From NCBI GenBank assembly GCA_900759575.1, contig CAAEVU010000295.1, positions 1 to 7,974 of the forward strand: 7,974 nt of DNA. Reading direction: 5' to 3'. Positions within the stretch are counted from its first letter, which is position 1, and every line of letters starts with the position of its first letter. A model generated the notes under the pieces. That model did no database searches, was not told where the DNA came from, and saw only the letters and a program-made list of their open reading frames with translations. Origin of the DNA: Clostridia bacterium. Lineage in GTDB: Bacteria; Bacillota; Clostridia; Oscillospirales; Acutalibacteraceae. The position numbers were made by a program, and so were the translations under genes. Positions 1 through 5,994 of the stretch are shown in pieces.

Positions 1-134
1 CAGGCCGCAACGCGGGCATGGTCCCCTGCGGCGTGCTTTGGGGATTCCGGGGAAAGGATGAGCTGCTGGAAAACGGCGCCCAATACCTGGTCTCCACAGC
101 GGAAGAATTGTACCAGACCGCCACACAGGCTTAA
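1..134 (+). CDS. gph: HAD-family phosphatase, phosphoglycolate phosphatase type (C-terminal end, partial)
   Basis: Only the last 43 codons are in the window, read in frame from base 3 to a TAA at 132-134. The peptide begins GRNAGMVPCGVLWGFR and ends with an acidic stretch around NGAQYLVSTAEEL. This matches the end of Gph/PpaX-like HAD hydrolases, where the AGR-NAGM segment after the metal-binding GD(T/S)..D motif is followed by GV-WGF and by an 'NGAdylv..p.El' tail. Family members dephosphorylate small phosphate esters in the cytoplasm, classically 2-phosphoglycolate, or pyrophosphate in PpaX. The nucleophile (DxD) and the cap domain lie upstream of the window, so the substrate cannot be judged. 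The HAD assignment is solid; the gph name is a best guess. The gene ends 28 bp before a strong hairpin terminator and converges on the DUF368 gene. Confidence 0.75.
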   Translation, partial: GRNAGMVPCGVLWGFRGKDELLENGAQYLVSTAEELYQTATQA

Positions 135-162
135 TTGAAAATCCCCCACGGTGCTTGCATGC

Positions 163-202
163 AAAAAGGACATCCAAGGAAAACTCCTGGATGTCCTTTT
201 TT
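163..202. terminator. Bidirectional intrinsic terminator between the phosphatase and DUF368 genes
   Basis: AAAAAGGACATCCA at 163-176 pairs with TGGATGTCCTTTTT at 188-201, and an inner GGA/TCC (178-180 with 185-187) closes a four-base AAAC loop with one bulged A. The plus strand has a run of six T (197-202) and the minus strand a run of five T (complement of 163-167). It can therefore stop both the rightward phosphatase gene (stop at 134) and the leftward DUF368 gene (stop at 248). The length of the stem and its position between convergent stops make this a confident call. Confidence 0.92.
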
Positions 203-247
203 GTACTGGTGTCACCAGTTTCAAACCGTACTCCATGTGCGGGACGG

Positions 248-1090
248 TCAGTCCTCTTTAGGAACGCTTTGATTGAACTTATCCAACGCCAACGCGGCAA
301 CTACGCCCACTACCAAGCACACCACATTGACGATCGCTCCGCTGACGCTGGCTGTGAAACTTCCAAAAGGAATGATCACCAAGGTTGCGGCAATCACAAT
401 ACCCACGATCGCGTGGAACGCAAAGGAATAGAAATGGTTGAACAAGGCGTCCACCGCTTTTGCCAGGCACAAAATGGTCACCACAGCGCCGATGGCTGCG
501 GGGATGAGCACGCCCGGGTCCAAGTTGCCGATGCCGTCCACAAAAGGCGTATACAGGTTCAGAGGCATCAACAGCGTGGAAAAACTCATGCCGGGAGCGA
601 TAATGCTCAGTGCGGCGCAGAACCCGCAGAACAGATACCATCCAAAGTTTGGCACAATGCTTACAGAAAGCAGGTTCAAGGAAAGCAGCAGCGTCATCAC
701 CACCACAAACGCCACCGCCAGGGAAATCCAGCTTCCCTTGGAGCGTCCCTGCTCCCCGGCCTCACGGAACAGGGAAGGCAGCATGCCGCCGATCAACCCT
801 ACAAACAAACACACAGAGGGGTCCGGGTATTTGTCCAGGAAAAACGCCAGGATCTTTGCCACACCCAAAAATCCCAAGGCGGCGCCTATGATCACCGGAA
901 GCAGCCGGGGCACATGGGTTTTAAACTTTTTGAGGGGGTTGGAAAGCAACTCCATCACCGGCTTATAGATGCCGAACACCACGCAGAGCACGCCGCCGGA
1001 AATACCCGGCAAAACAGCGCCCACGCCCACCAGCATCCCTTGAAGTACCCGCAGGACCCAGCGCAGGACGCCTGTATTTTTTTCTTTCAT
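248..1090 (-). CDS. popT: DUF368 membrane protein, predicted undecaprenyl-phosphate translocase (PopT family)
   Basis: This 280-residue polytopic membrane protein has hydrophobic segments at about 12-42, 61-84, 92-106, 121-147, 150-178, 192-211 and 223-268. The signature of the family is a PG-x-S motif in two related halves: LPGISGG at 27-33 and IAPGMS at 164-169, each followed by a hydrophobic helix and a proline (YKPVMELL and YTPFVDGI). A paired glycine-rich helix follows each half (about 93-109 and 226-243), so an internal duplication is visible. DUF368 proteins have been shown experimentally to recycle undecaprenyl phosphate across the cytoplasmic membrane for peptidoglycan and other cell-wall polymers. 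The role here is inferred from that family. The length is normal for the family and there is no signal peptide. The start is ATG at 1090 with AAAGGAG at 1099-1105, 8 nt upstream. It is a single-gene unit, transcribed from a promoter near 1153-1182 and ending at the 163-202 hairpin. Confidence 0.9.
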   Translation of the reverse strand: MKEKNTGVLRWVLRVLQGMLVGVGAVLPGISGGVLCVVFGIYKPVMELLSNPLKKFKTHVPRLLPVIIGAALGFLGVAKILAFFLDKYPDPSVCLFVGLIGGMLPSLFREAGEQGRSKGSWISLAVAFVVVMTLLLSLNLLSVSIVPNFGWYLFCGFCAALSIIAPGMSFSTLLMPLNLYTPFVDGIGNLDPGVLIPAAIGAVVTILCLAKAVDALFNHFYSFAFHAIVGIVIAATLVIIPFGSFTASVSGAIVNVVCLVVGVVAALALDKFNQSVPKED

Positions 1091-1152
1091 TCCAGAATCT
1101 CCTTTCTAGATTTGGAAGATCACAGCTGGACCCGCCAGCCGTCGTATCCCCT

Positions 1153-1182
1153 ATTATAAGCCGGAAGGCCCTTCCAATTCAA
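1153..1182 (-). promoter_or_regulatory. Predicted sigma-70/SigA-type promoter for the DUF368 gene
   Basis: On the minus strand, TTGAAT (complement of 1177-1182) and a perfect TATAAT (complement of 1153-1158) are separated by 18 bp. The predicted transcript would start near 1146 and have a leader of about 55 nt before the ATG at 1090. The -35 box matches the consensus at only four of six positions. The spacer holds a perfect 6-bp inverted repeat, GGAAGG-C-CCTTCC at 1163-1175, which could be an operator or could be chance. Confidence 0.6.
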
Positions 1183-1258
1183 CCACCAACTGTCTTAGAA
1201 CACCACTTTTCAGGAATTTGTAAGGTTTCCCCGTTTCCGGGAGGGGAATTTCCAGCGG

Positions 1259-1288
1259 TTGACAGCAAAACCAGCCAGGGATTATAAT
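1259..1288 (+). promoter_or_regulatory. Near-perfect sigma-70/SigA-type promoter for gluQ
   Basis: A perfect TTGACA at 1259-1264 and a perfect TATAAT at 1283-1288 are separated by 18 bp. The expected start of transcription is near 1295, which gives a leader of only about 26 nt. That leader contains AAGGAGG at 1306-1312, 8 nt before the gluQ ATG at 1321. Both hexamers match consensus, so basal transcription is probably strong; the 18-bp spacer is one base longer than optimal. Confidence 0.85.
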
Positions 1289-1320
1289 CGTACCAGTTTT
1301 TACGCAAGGAGGCGGGACCT

Positions 1321-2286
1321 ATGGGACAAATCGTGGGCCGGTTTGCTCCGACTCCCAGTGGGTATCTTCATCTGGGGAACCTTTTCTCTTCCCTGCTGGC
1401 CTGGCTTTCCGCCAAGTCCCAGGGAGGAATTGTGATCCTCCGCAACGAGGACCTGGACCGGGAACGGTCCCGTAAAGAATTTGTTCTGCAAGCCCAGCGG
1501 GATTTGGAACGCCTGGGCCTTTTCTGGGATCAAGGCAGGGACCGGCAAGGACCCCACGCCCCTTACGACCAAAGCCTGCGTTCTGAGTTTTACAAAACTC
1601 AGTTGGAAAAATTGGAAGCCCAAGAGCTGGTTTACCCCTGTTTTTGCACCAGGGCCCAGCTTCATGCCGCCAGCGCGCCACATGCCACCGACGGAGAACC
1701 AGTCTACGCCGGAACTTGCAGGAATCTCACATCGGAAGAAGTGGTACAGCGGCAGAAAACACGTTCTCCCGCTTTGCGTCTGCGGGTCCCGGAAGAGACC
1801 ATCCGTTTTACGGACCTGCACTATGGTCCTCAGGAGCAATATCTGCCCACCCAGTGCGGCGATTTTATCCTCCGCCGTTCCGACGGTGTTTACGCCTATC
1901 AGTTGGCGGTGGTAGCCGATGACGCCGCTATGGGCGTGACCCAAGTGGTACGGGGCAGCGATCTGCTCTCTTCCACCCCACGGCAAATTTTACTCTACCG
2001 GCTGCTGGGATATGCCACGCCGGAATTTGCCCACACGCCTTTGCTGCTGGCTCCCGGCGGAAGGCGTCTTTCCAAGCGGGATGGGGATCAAAGCCTTTCC
2101 GGGCTGCTCGCCAAAGGTCTCACCCCCGAGGACGTGGTGGGGCGGCTGGCGTTTTTGGCCGGGCTTCTGCCCAAACCGGAACCTGTTACGCCGGAAGACC
2201 TTCTTCCCCTGTTCTCCTGGGAAAAAGTTCCCCGCCAGGATGTGGTGATCCCGGAGGGGCTGTTTGAAAAACATCCCATCTATTGA
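1321..2286 (+). CDS. gluQ: Glutamyl-Q tRNA(Asp) synthetase (GluQRS)
   Basis: This 321-residue enzyme is a truncated paralogue of glutamyl-tRNA synthetase. It activates glutamate with ATP and places it on the queuosine base at position 34 of tRNA(Asp), giving glutamyl-queuosine. The class I catalytic core is visible: GRFAPTPSGYLHLGN at 6-20 holds the HIGH-type signature (HLGN), RNEDLD at 41-46 corresponds to the usual R-I-E/D-D-L/I-D, YAYQLAVVADD at 191-201 and VVRGSDLL at 209-216 line the active site, and LSKRDGD at 250-256 is the KMSKS-type loop. A zinc site of the GluQRS kind is present as C107, C109, Y129 and C133. The protein ends about 65 residues after the KMSKS-type loop, so the anticodon-binding domain of full GltX (about 470-500 residues) is absent. 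This is what separates GluQRS from GltX. The start ATG has AAGGAGG at 1306-1312. The gene is monocistronic, flanked by opposing genes. Its presence implies that the organism makes or salvages queuosine. Confidence 0.93.
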   Translation: MGQIVGRFAPTPSGYLHLGNLFSSLLAWLSAKSQGGIVILRNEDLDRERSRKEFVLQAQRDLERLGLFWDQGRDRQGPHAPYDQSLRSEFYKTQLEKLEAQELVYPCFCTRAQLHAASAPHATDGEPVYAGTCRNLTSEEVVQRQKTRSPALRLRVPEETIRFTDLHYGPQEQYLPTQCGDFILRRSDGVYAYQLAVVADDAAMGVTQVVRGSDLLSSTPRQILLYRLLGYATPEFAHTPLLLAPGGRRLSKRDGDQSLSGLLAKGLTPEDVVGRLAFLAGLLPKPEPVTPEDLLPLFSWEKVPRQDVVIPEGLFEKHPIY

Positions 2287-2290
2287 CAAA

Positions 2291-2324
2291 AAAGGACGGC
2301 GCGCTTTACTGCGTACCGTCCTTT
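2291..2324. terminator. Shared terminator between convergent gluQ and cinA
   Basis: AAAGGACGG at 2291-2299 pairs perfectly with CCGTCCTTT at 2316-2324 across a 16-base loop that can form a small inner CGC/GCG stem. Read on the minus strand, the stem is followed by six T (complement of 2289-2294 with part of the stem), so it is a good intrinsic terminator for the leftward operon ending in cinA (stop at 2334). On the plus strand the tract after the stem is interrupted (GCTGTTTCTTT), so termination of gluQ is likely but weaker. The stem begins only four bases after the gluQ stop codon. Confidence 0.87.
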
Positions 2325-2333
2325 GCTGTTTCT

Positions 2334-3590
2334 TTAGTTTTCCGCGATCACAGGCAGCCCTTCCAAATAGCGGCGCACCATGTCCAGCGCCTGACTTGCG
2401 GCGCAGTGACGATGCCACTCCCGGCTCTTGGTCCGGCCAATGGGAGAACGCTTGGTCACCCAGGTGTGTTCCCCATCGCTGAGAGCAATGTAGATCAATC
2501 CCACAGGCTTTTCCGGGGTTCCTCCGTCGGGACCAGCAATTCCGGTGATGCCCACGCCGATATCGCTTCCGGAACGCCGCACGATCCCTTCCGCCATGGA
2601 ACGGGCCGTCTCCTCGCTGACAGCCCCATATTTTTCAAGGGTCTCGTGGTCTACGGAAAGCAGCTCTTCTTTGGCTGCATTGGCGTAAGTGACGCAACCC
2701 ATGTCAAACACAGCGGAGGAACCGGGCACATCGGTGATCCGCTTGGCCAGCAACCCGCCGGTGCAGGATTCCGCTGTGGCCAGCTTTTTCCCCTGCTGGG
2801 AAAGCTTCTGCACCACCAGCTCTTCCAAGCTTTCCACGTCCACGCTGTACACAAATTCGCCCAGCCTGCTCTTGATCTCCTGGATCAAGGGCTGGCACAT
2901 TTTATCCGCTTCCTCTTCCGTGTGGGCTTTGGCGGTCACGCGCAGGTAGCATTCCCCCTCTTTGGCATAGGGCGCCAGAGTGGGATTTTCCCCATTCATC
3001 AGGTCGTCCATCATCTGGGCCACAGGCGCTTCCCCACGGCCGAAAATGTGGATGTTGTGGGACACGATCACCCATTCCTGGCCCTTTTTCAAATAGGGTA
3101 CCGCGTAATTGTTCAGCATGGGTTCCAACTCTGAGGGAGGCCCGGGCAGCATAATGATGGTACATCCTGTCTCCGCCTGGAACGCGCATCCGGGAGCCGT
3201 ACCGTTGTCGTTGCGGAACACGGTGCAGCCTTCCGGCAGCCAGGCTTGCTTTGCTTGGTTCTCGCTGACGTGCTTCTCGTTGAAATAGTTCTGAATCCGC
3301 TCCAGGCTCTCCTGGTGAAGCTTCAGCTTTTTCCCAGCACAAGCCGCGGTGGTCTCTTTGGTCAGGTCATCGGTGGTGGGCCCTAAGCCGCCTGTCATGA
3401 TCAGCAGGTCGCTGCGGGAGATAGCTGTTTCCACCGCCAGCTTTAACCGTTCCACGTTGTCCCCCACCACGGCGGAATACAACAGGTTGATGCCCAAGGA
3501 CGAAAGTGCGCGGGCCACTATGGTCGTATCTGTGTTCACCACCTGGCCCAAAAGCAATTCGGTGCCCACAGAGATGATTTCTGCGTTCAT
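2334..3590 (-). CDS. cinA: CinA: competence/damage-inducible family protein, pyridine-nucleotide recycling
   Basis: This 418-residue protein has both domains of full-length CinA. The N-terminal molybdopterin-binding-like domain (COG1058, about 1-170) shows GTELLLGQVVNTD at 9-21, TGGLGPTTDDLTKE at 66-79 and LPGPPSE at 148-154; in characterised homologues it hydrolyses ADP-ribose. The C-terminal PncC-type domain (about 255-410) shows ATAESCTGGLLAKRIT at 271-286, with the conserved serine at 275, and GITGIAGPDGGT at 347-358; in homologues it deamidates nicotinamide mononucleotide to nicotinate mononucleotide. Both activities are inferred from the family. CinA was first named for competence in Gram-positive bacteria, and some clostridial relatives are annotated only as nucleotide-binding proteins. 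The length is normal. The start is ATG at 3590 with AGGAGGT at 3598-3604, 7 nt upstream. It is the last gene of the leftward operon, 40 bp after thiI. Confidence 0.93.
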   Translation of the reverse strand: MNAEIISVGTELLLGQVVNTDTTIVARALSSLGINLLYSAVVGDNVERLKLAVETAISRSDLLIMTGGLGPTTDDLTKETTAACAGKKLKLHQESLERIQNYFNEKHVSENQAKQAWLPEGCTVFRNDNGTAPGCAFQAETGCTIIMLPGPPSELEPMLNNYAVPYLKKGQEWVIVSHNIHIFGRGEAPVAQMMDDLMNGENPTLAPYAKEGECYLRVTAKAHTEEEADKMCQPLIQEIKSRLGEFVYSVDVESLEELVVQKLSQQGKKLATAESCTGGLLAKRITDVPGSSAVFDMGCVTYANAAKEELLSVDHETLEKYGAVSEETARSMAEGIVRRSGSDIGVGITGIAGPDGGTPEKPVGLIYIALSDGEHTWVTKRSPIGRTKSREWHRHCAASQALDMVRRYLEGLPVIAEN

Positions 3591-3630
3591 TGGTCGTACC
3601 TCCTATTCTGCAACACAAATTTCAACTGCC

Positions 3631-4806
3631 TTACGGCATGATCCATTCTGTTTCCAGCTTCTGCAAGGATTCCTCCAACAGTGCCTCCCCGTCAATAGCC
3701 TGTTCCCCGGACTCCACAAAATGGAGAATGGGCTTAGTGCGGGGATGCTTTGGCGTGAAAATGGTGCAGCAATCCTCGTAAGGCTCAATGGAAATATCGT
3801 AGGTGTCGATCATATGAGCCACCTTCACGATCTCCGATTTATCCGACCCGATCAGGGGCCGGAACACAGGCATGGTAGCCACTGCGTCCGTACAGGCGAT
3901 AGCCTGGATGGTTTGGCTGGCCACTTGCCCCAGACTTTCCCCGGTGATCATGGCAGAACAGCCTTCGTCCCGGGCAACCCGTTCCGCTGCCCGGAGCATA
4001 AACCGCCGGAGAATGACCGTGGAAAGCTCTTCCGGGCATTTATCCCGGATCTCTTCTTGAAGGTGGGTAAAATTCACGGTGACAAACTTGATGCGTCCGG
4101 CGTATTGGGCCACCTTTTTCAGCAGACGGGCCACTTTTTCATGGGCCAGCTCACTGGTATAGGGAGGGCTGGCAAAATGGACGGCCGTCAGCTCCACGCC
4201 ACGCTTTGCCATCATCCAGGCAGCCACTGGGCTGTCCAAACCGCCGCTGATGAGAATGGCGGCCTTTCCTCCGGTGCCCACCGGAATTCCGCCGGCGCCG
4301 GGTTTGGTATCCGCGTGAACAAAGGCATACCGCTCCCGCACCTCCACCCGGACCACCAGGTCGGGGTTGTGGACGTCCACCTGCAAGTGGGGGAATTTTT
4401 CCAGCAAAAAGCCGCCCACCTCGGCGGAAATCTCCGGAGATTTGTAGGGAAACTTTTTATCGCTGCGCTTACACTCCACTTTGAAGGTAGAGATTTCTTC
4501 CAACTGGTCGGCCAGGTATTCGGCGGCACGCTCCTGGATCTTCCCCAGGTCTTTTTCCGTTACGCCAGCTCTGGCATAGCCCACCACGCCGAACACTTTC
4601 GAAACCCGGTCCTCTGCCAGATCCATATCCGCTTCCTCGTTTTTCGGCTCCACATAAATGGTGGACTGGACTGAAGACACGGAAAATTCCCCGGCGCTTT
4701 GCAGGCGGCGGCGTATATTTTTCAAGAGAACGTCCTCAAAAGCCCGGCGATTCAGGCCCTTGAGCGCGATCTCCCCCAATTTCAATAAAATGACTTCTTG
4801 TGGCAT
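3631..4806 (-). CDS. thiI: ThiI: tRNA 4-thiouridine synthase (short form without rhodanese domain)
   Basis: This 391-residue ThiI adenylates U8 of tRNA and replaces the oxygen with sulfur; in some bacteria it also passes sulfur to ThiS for thiamine thiazole synthesis. An N-terminal ferredoxin-like domain (KLGEIALKGLNRRAFE at 9-24) is followed by a THUMP RNA-binding domain (about 60-166) and a PP-loop ATPase domain with SGGLDSP at 187-193. ITGESLGQVASQT at 287-299 and YEDCCTIFTPKHPRTKP at 343-359 are typical of the family. The C-terminal rhodanese domain with the catalytic cysteine of E. coli ThiI (482 residues) is missing, as in Bacillus subtilis ThiI. Such short forms take sulfur from a dedicated cysteine desulfurase, and a gene for one lies 25 bp upstream in the same operon. 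The start ATG at 4806 is preceded by GGAG at 4815-4818, 8 nt upstream. No TPP-riboswitch-like leader is seen, which fits a tRNA role more than a thiamine-regulated one. Confidence 0.95.
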   Translation of the reverse strand: MPQEVILLKLGEIALKGLNRRAFEDVLLKNIRRRLQSAGEFSVSSVQSTIYVEPKNEEADMDLAEDRVSKVFGVVGYARAGVTEKDLGKIQERAAEYLADQLEEISTFKVECKRSDKKFPYKSPEISAEVGGFLLEKFPHLQVDVHNPDLVVRVEVRERYAFVHADTKPGAGGIPVGTGGKAAILISGGLDSPVAAWMMAKRGVELTAVHFASPPYTSELAHEKVARLLKKVAQYAGRIKFVTVNFTHLQEEIRDKCPEELSTVILRRFMLRAAERVARDEGCSAMITGESLGQVASQTIQAIACTDAVATMPVFRPLIGSDKSEIVKVAHMIDTYDISIEPYEDCCTIFTPKHPRTKPILHFVESGEQAIDGEALLEESLQKLETEWIMP

Positions 4807-4831
4807 AAGGTCAACTCCAAATTTAAAACTT

Positions 4832-5977
4832 TTACTTGCTCCGGGCCAAAGTATCCAGTCCGGCTTTTAGTCCATCCACCAGAGCTTCCACGTCCTCCGG
4901 GGTGCTGAAGCGGGAAAAGCTCACCCGCAGGGCGCTTTCCACCTGCTCCCGAGGCAAATCCATGGCCTCCAGCACATGGCTGGGTTTGGCTTTCCCACAA
5001 GCGGACCCGGAACTGACATACACGCCCCGTTCCGCCAAGAAATGGAGCATGGTCTCCCCCCGGACACGGCCCGCGGAGAAATTCAGCACATAGGGCAGGC
5101 CGTCCTCCGGAGAGTGGACGGTCACTTCCGGCATCTGGGCCAACTTTTCCCGAAGCAGGGTATTGAGTTTCCCCACCTGCTCCAAGGATTCTTCCGCTGG
5201 CGGCAGCAGCCGTACCGCTTCCCCCAAAGCGCAGATCAGCGGAACGCTTTCCGTACCGGAACGCATTCCCCGCTCTTGGCCTCCGCCCAGCGCTTGGGGC
5301 AAGATCCGCACGCCTTTTTTCACATACAAAGCGCCGATGCCTTTCGGCCCGTGGATCTTATGGCCGCTGAGCGTCAAAAGATCCACCCCCAGCTTTTTCA
5401 CAGTGAAGGGCAGCTTTCCAAATCCTTGGACAGCGTCCACGTGAAGCAGCGCGGGAGCTTTCTTCCGGCGGATGGCCCGTCCTGCGGCCTGGACCGGGAA
5501 AATAGCGCCGGTTTCGTTGTTCACCAGCATCACACTGACCAGGATGGTCTTTTCGTCAATGGCCTGCGCCAAGGCTTCTTCCAGCAAATGACCTGTGGCA
5601 TCCGGCTTCAGGTACACAACCTCAAAGCCCTGCTTTTCCAACGCACGGCAGGGATTCAAAACGGAATCGTGTTCCGCGGCGGTGGTGACGATTTTATTCC
5701 CCAAACGCCGCCGGGCCTGGGCAGCTCCGAAAATGGCCAGATTGTTGCTTTCGGTGCCGCCGCTGGTGAAGGTGATCTCCTCCGGCTGGGCGCCAAGGCG
5801 TTGGGCTACCTGAGCACGTGCCTCTTCCAACAGCTTTCTGGCACGAAATCCCCGTGTATGCAGGGAGGACGGATTGCCAAACTCGTCCACCATCAGCTCC
5901 ACGGCTTTCTGAGCCACAGAGGGGAGCACCTGGGTGGTGGCGCTGTTATCCAGATAATGTTCTTTCAGTTCTTCCAT
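4832..5977 (-). CDS. Cysteine desulfurase, NifS/IscS family (NifZ-like partner of ThiI)
   Basis: This 381-residue class V aminotransferase-fold enzyme uses PLP to take sulfur from cysteine, forming alanine and an enzyme persulfide. Visible sites are TSGGTESNN at 71-79 (PLP phosphate), E102-H103 stacking on PLP, HVDAVQ at 179-184, the PLP lysine K207 in SGHKIHGPKG, GGGQERGMRSGTE at 231-243, and the persulfide cysteine C327 in SSGSACGKAKPSHVL. The active-site loop is about two residues shorter between the cysteine and the P-S-H/Y-V-L segment than in E. coli-type IscS. An upstream in-frame ATG at 6166 exists, but the true start is placed at 5977 because family homology begins at HYLDNSATT and AAGGAA at 5986-5991 sits 8 nt upstream. 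The adjacency to a rhodanese-less thiI points to a dedicated sulfur donor, as with B. subtilis NifZ. A general iron-sulfur role (NifS/IscS) cannot be excluded, so no gene symbol is given. Confidence 0.93.
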   Translation of the reverse strand: MEELKEHYLDNSATTQVLPSVAQKAVELMVDEFGNPSSLHTRGFRARKLLEEARAQVAQRLGAQPEEITFTSGGTESNNLAIFGAAQARRRLGNKIVTTAAEHDSVLNPCRALEKQGFEVVYLKPDATGHLLEEALAQAIDEKTILVSVMLVNNETGAIFPVQAAGRAIRRKKAPALLHVDAVQGFGKLPFTVKKLGVDLLTLSGHKIHGPKGIGALYVKKGVRILPQALGGGQERGMRSGTESVPLICALGEAVRLLPPAEESLEQVGKLNTLLREKLAQMPEVTVHSPEDGLPYVLNFSAGRVRGETMLHFLAERGVYVSSGSACGKAKPSHVLEAMDLPREQVESALRVSFSRFSTPEDVEALVDGLKAGLDTLARSK

Positions 5978-5985
5978 GATTTCTG

Positions 5986-5991
5986 TTCCTT
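5986..5991 (-). promoter_or_regulatory. Ribosome binding site that fixes the cysteine desulfurase start
   Basis: The minus strand reads AAGGAA here, preceded by AG, with 8 nt to the ATG at 5977. It lies in the 17-bp gap after the dehydrogenase stop codon (5995-5997). The longer reading from an ATG at 6166 would overlap the dehydrogenase gene by about 170 bp and add 63 residues that do not resemble the family. Confidence 0.75.
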
Positions 5992-5994
5992 CTC

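Noticed and set aside
155..1159. Long plus-strand open frame (334 codons, histidine- and glutamine-rich) opposite the DUF368 gene
   Set aside because: It covers a well-conserved membrane protein gene on the other strand, crosses the terminator and the DUF368 promoter, and has no recognisable domain. Such frames arise from codon bias in GC-rich genes.
2283..3134. Plus-strand open frame opposite cinA
   Set aside because: It overlaps the gluQ stop and the shared terminator, and lies wholly opposite conserved CinA motifs. It has no ribosome binding site and no family resemblance.
3349..4674. 441-codon plus-strand open frame opposite thiI
   Set aside because: It runs across the cinA-thiI junction on the opposite strand of two conserved genes. 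Its length reflects the third-position GC bias of thiI rather than a real protein.
4807..4831. Possible thiamine (TPP) riboswitch or leader before thiI
   Set aside because: The gap to the upstream gene is only 25 bp and holds little more than the ribosome binding site, far too short for such an element.
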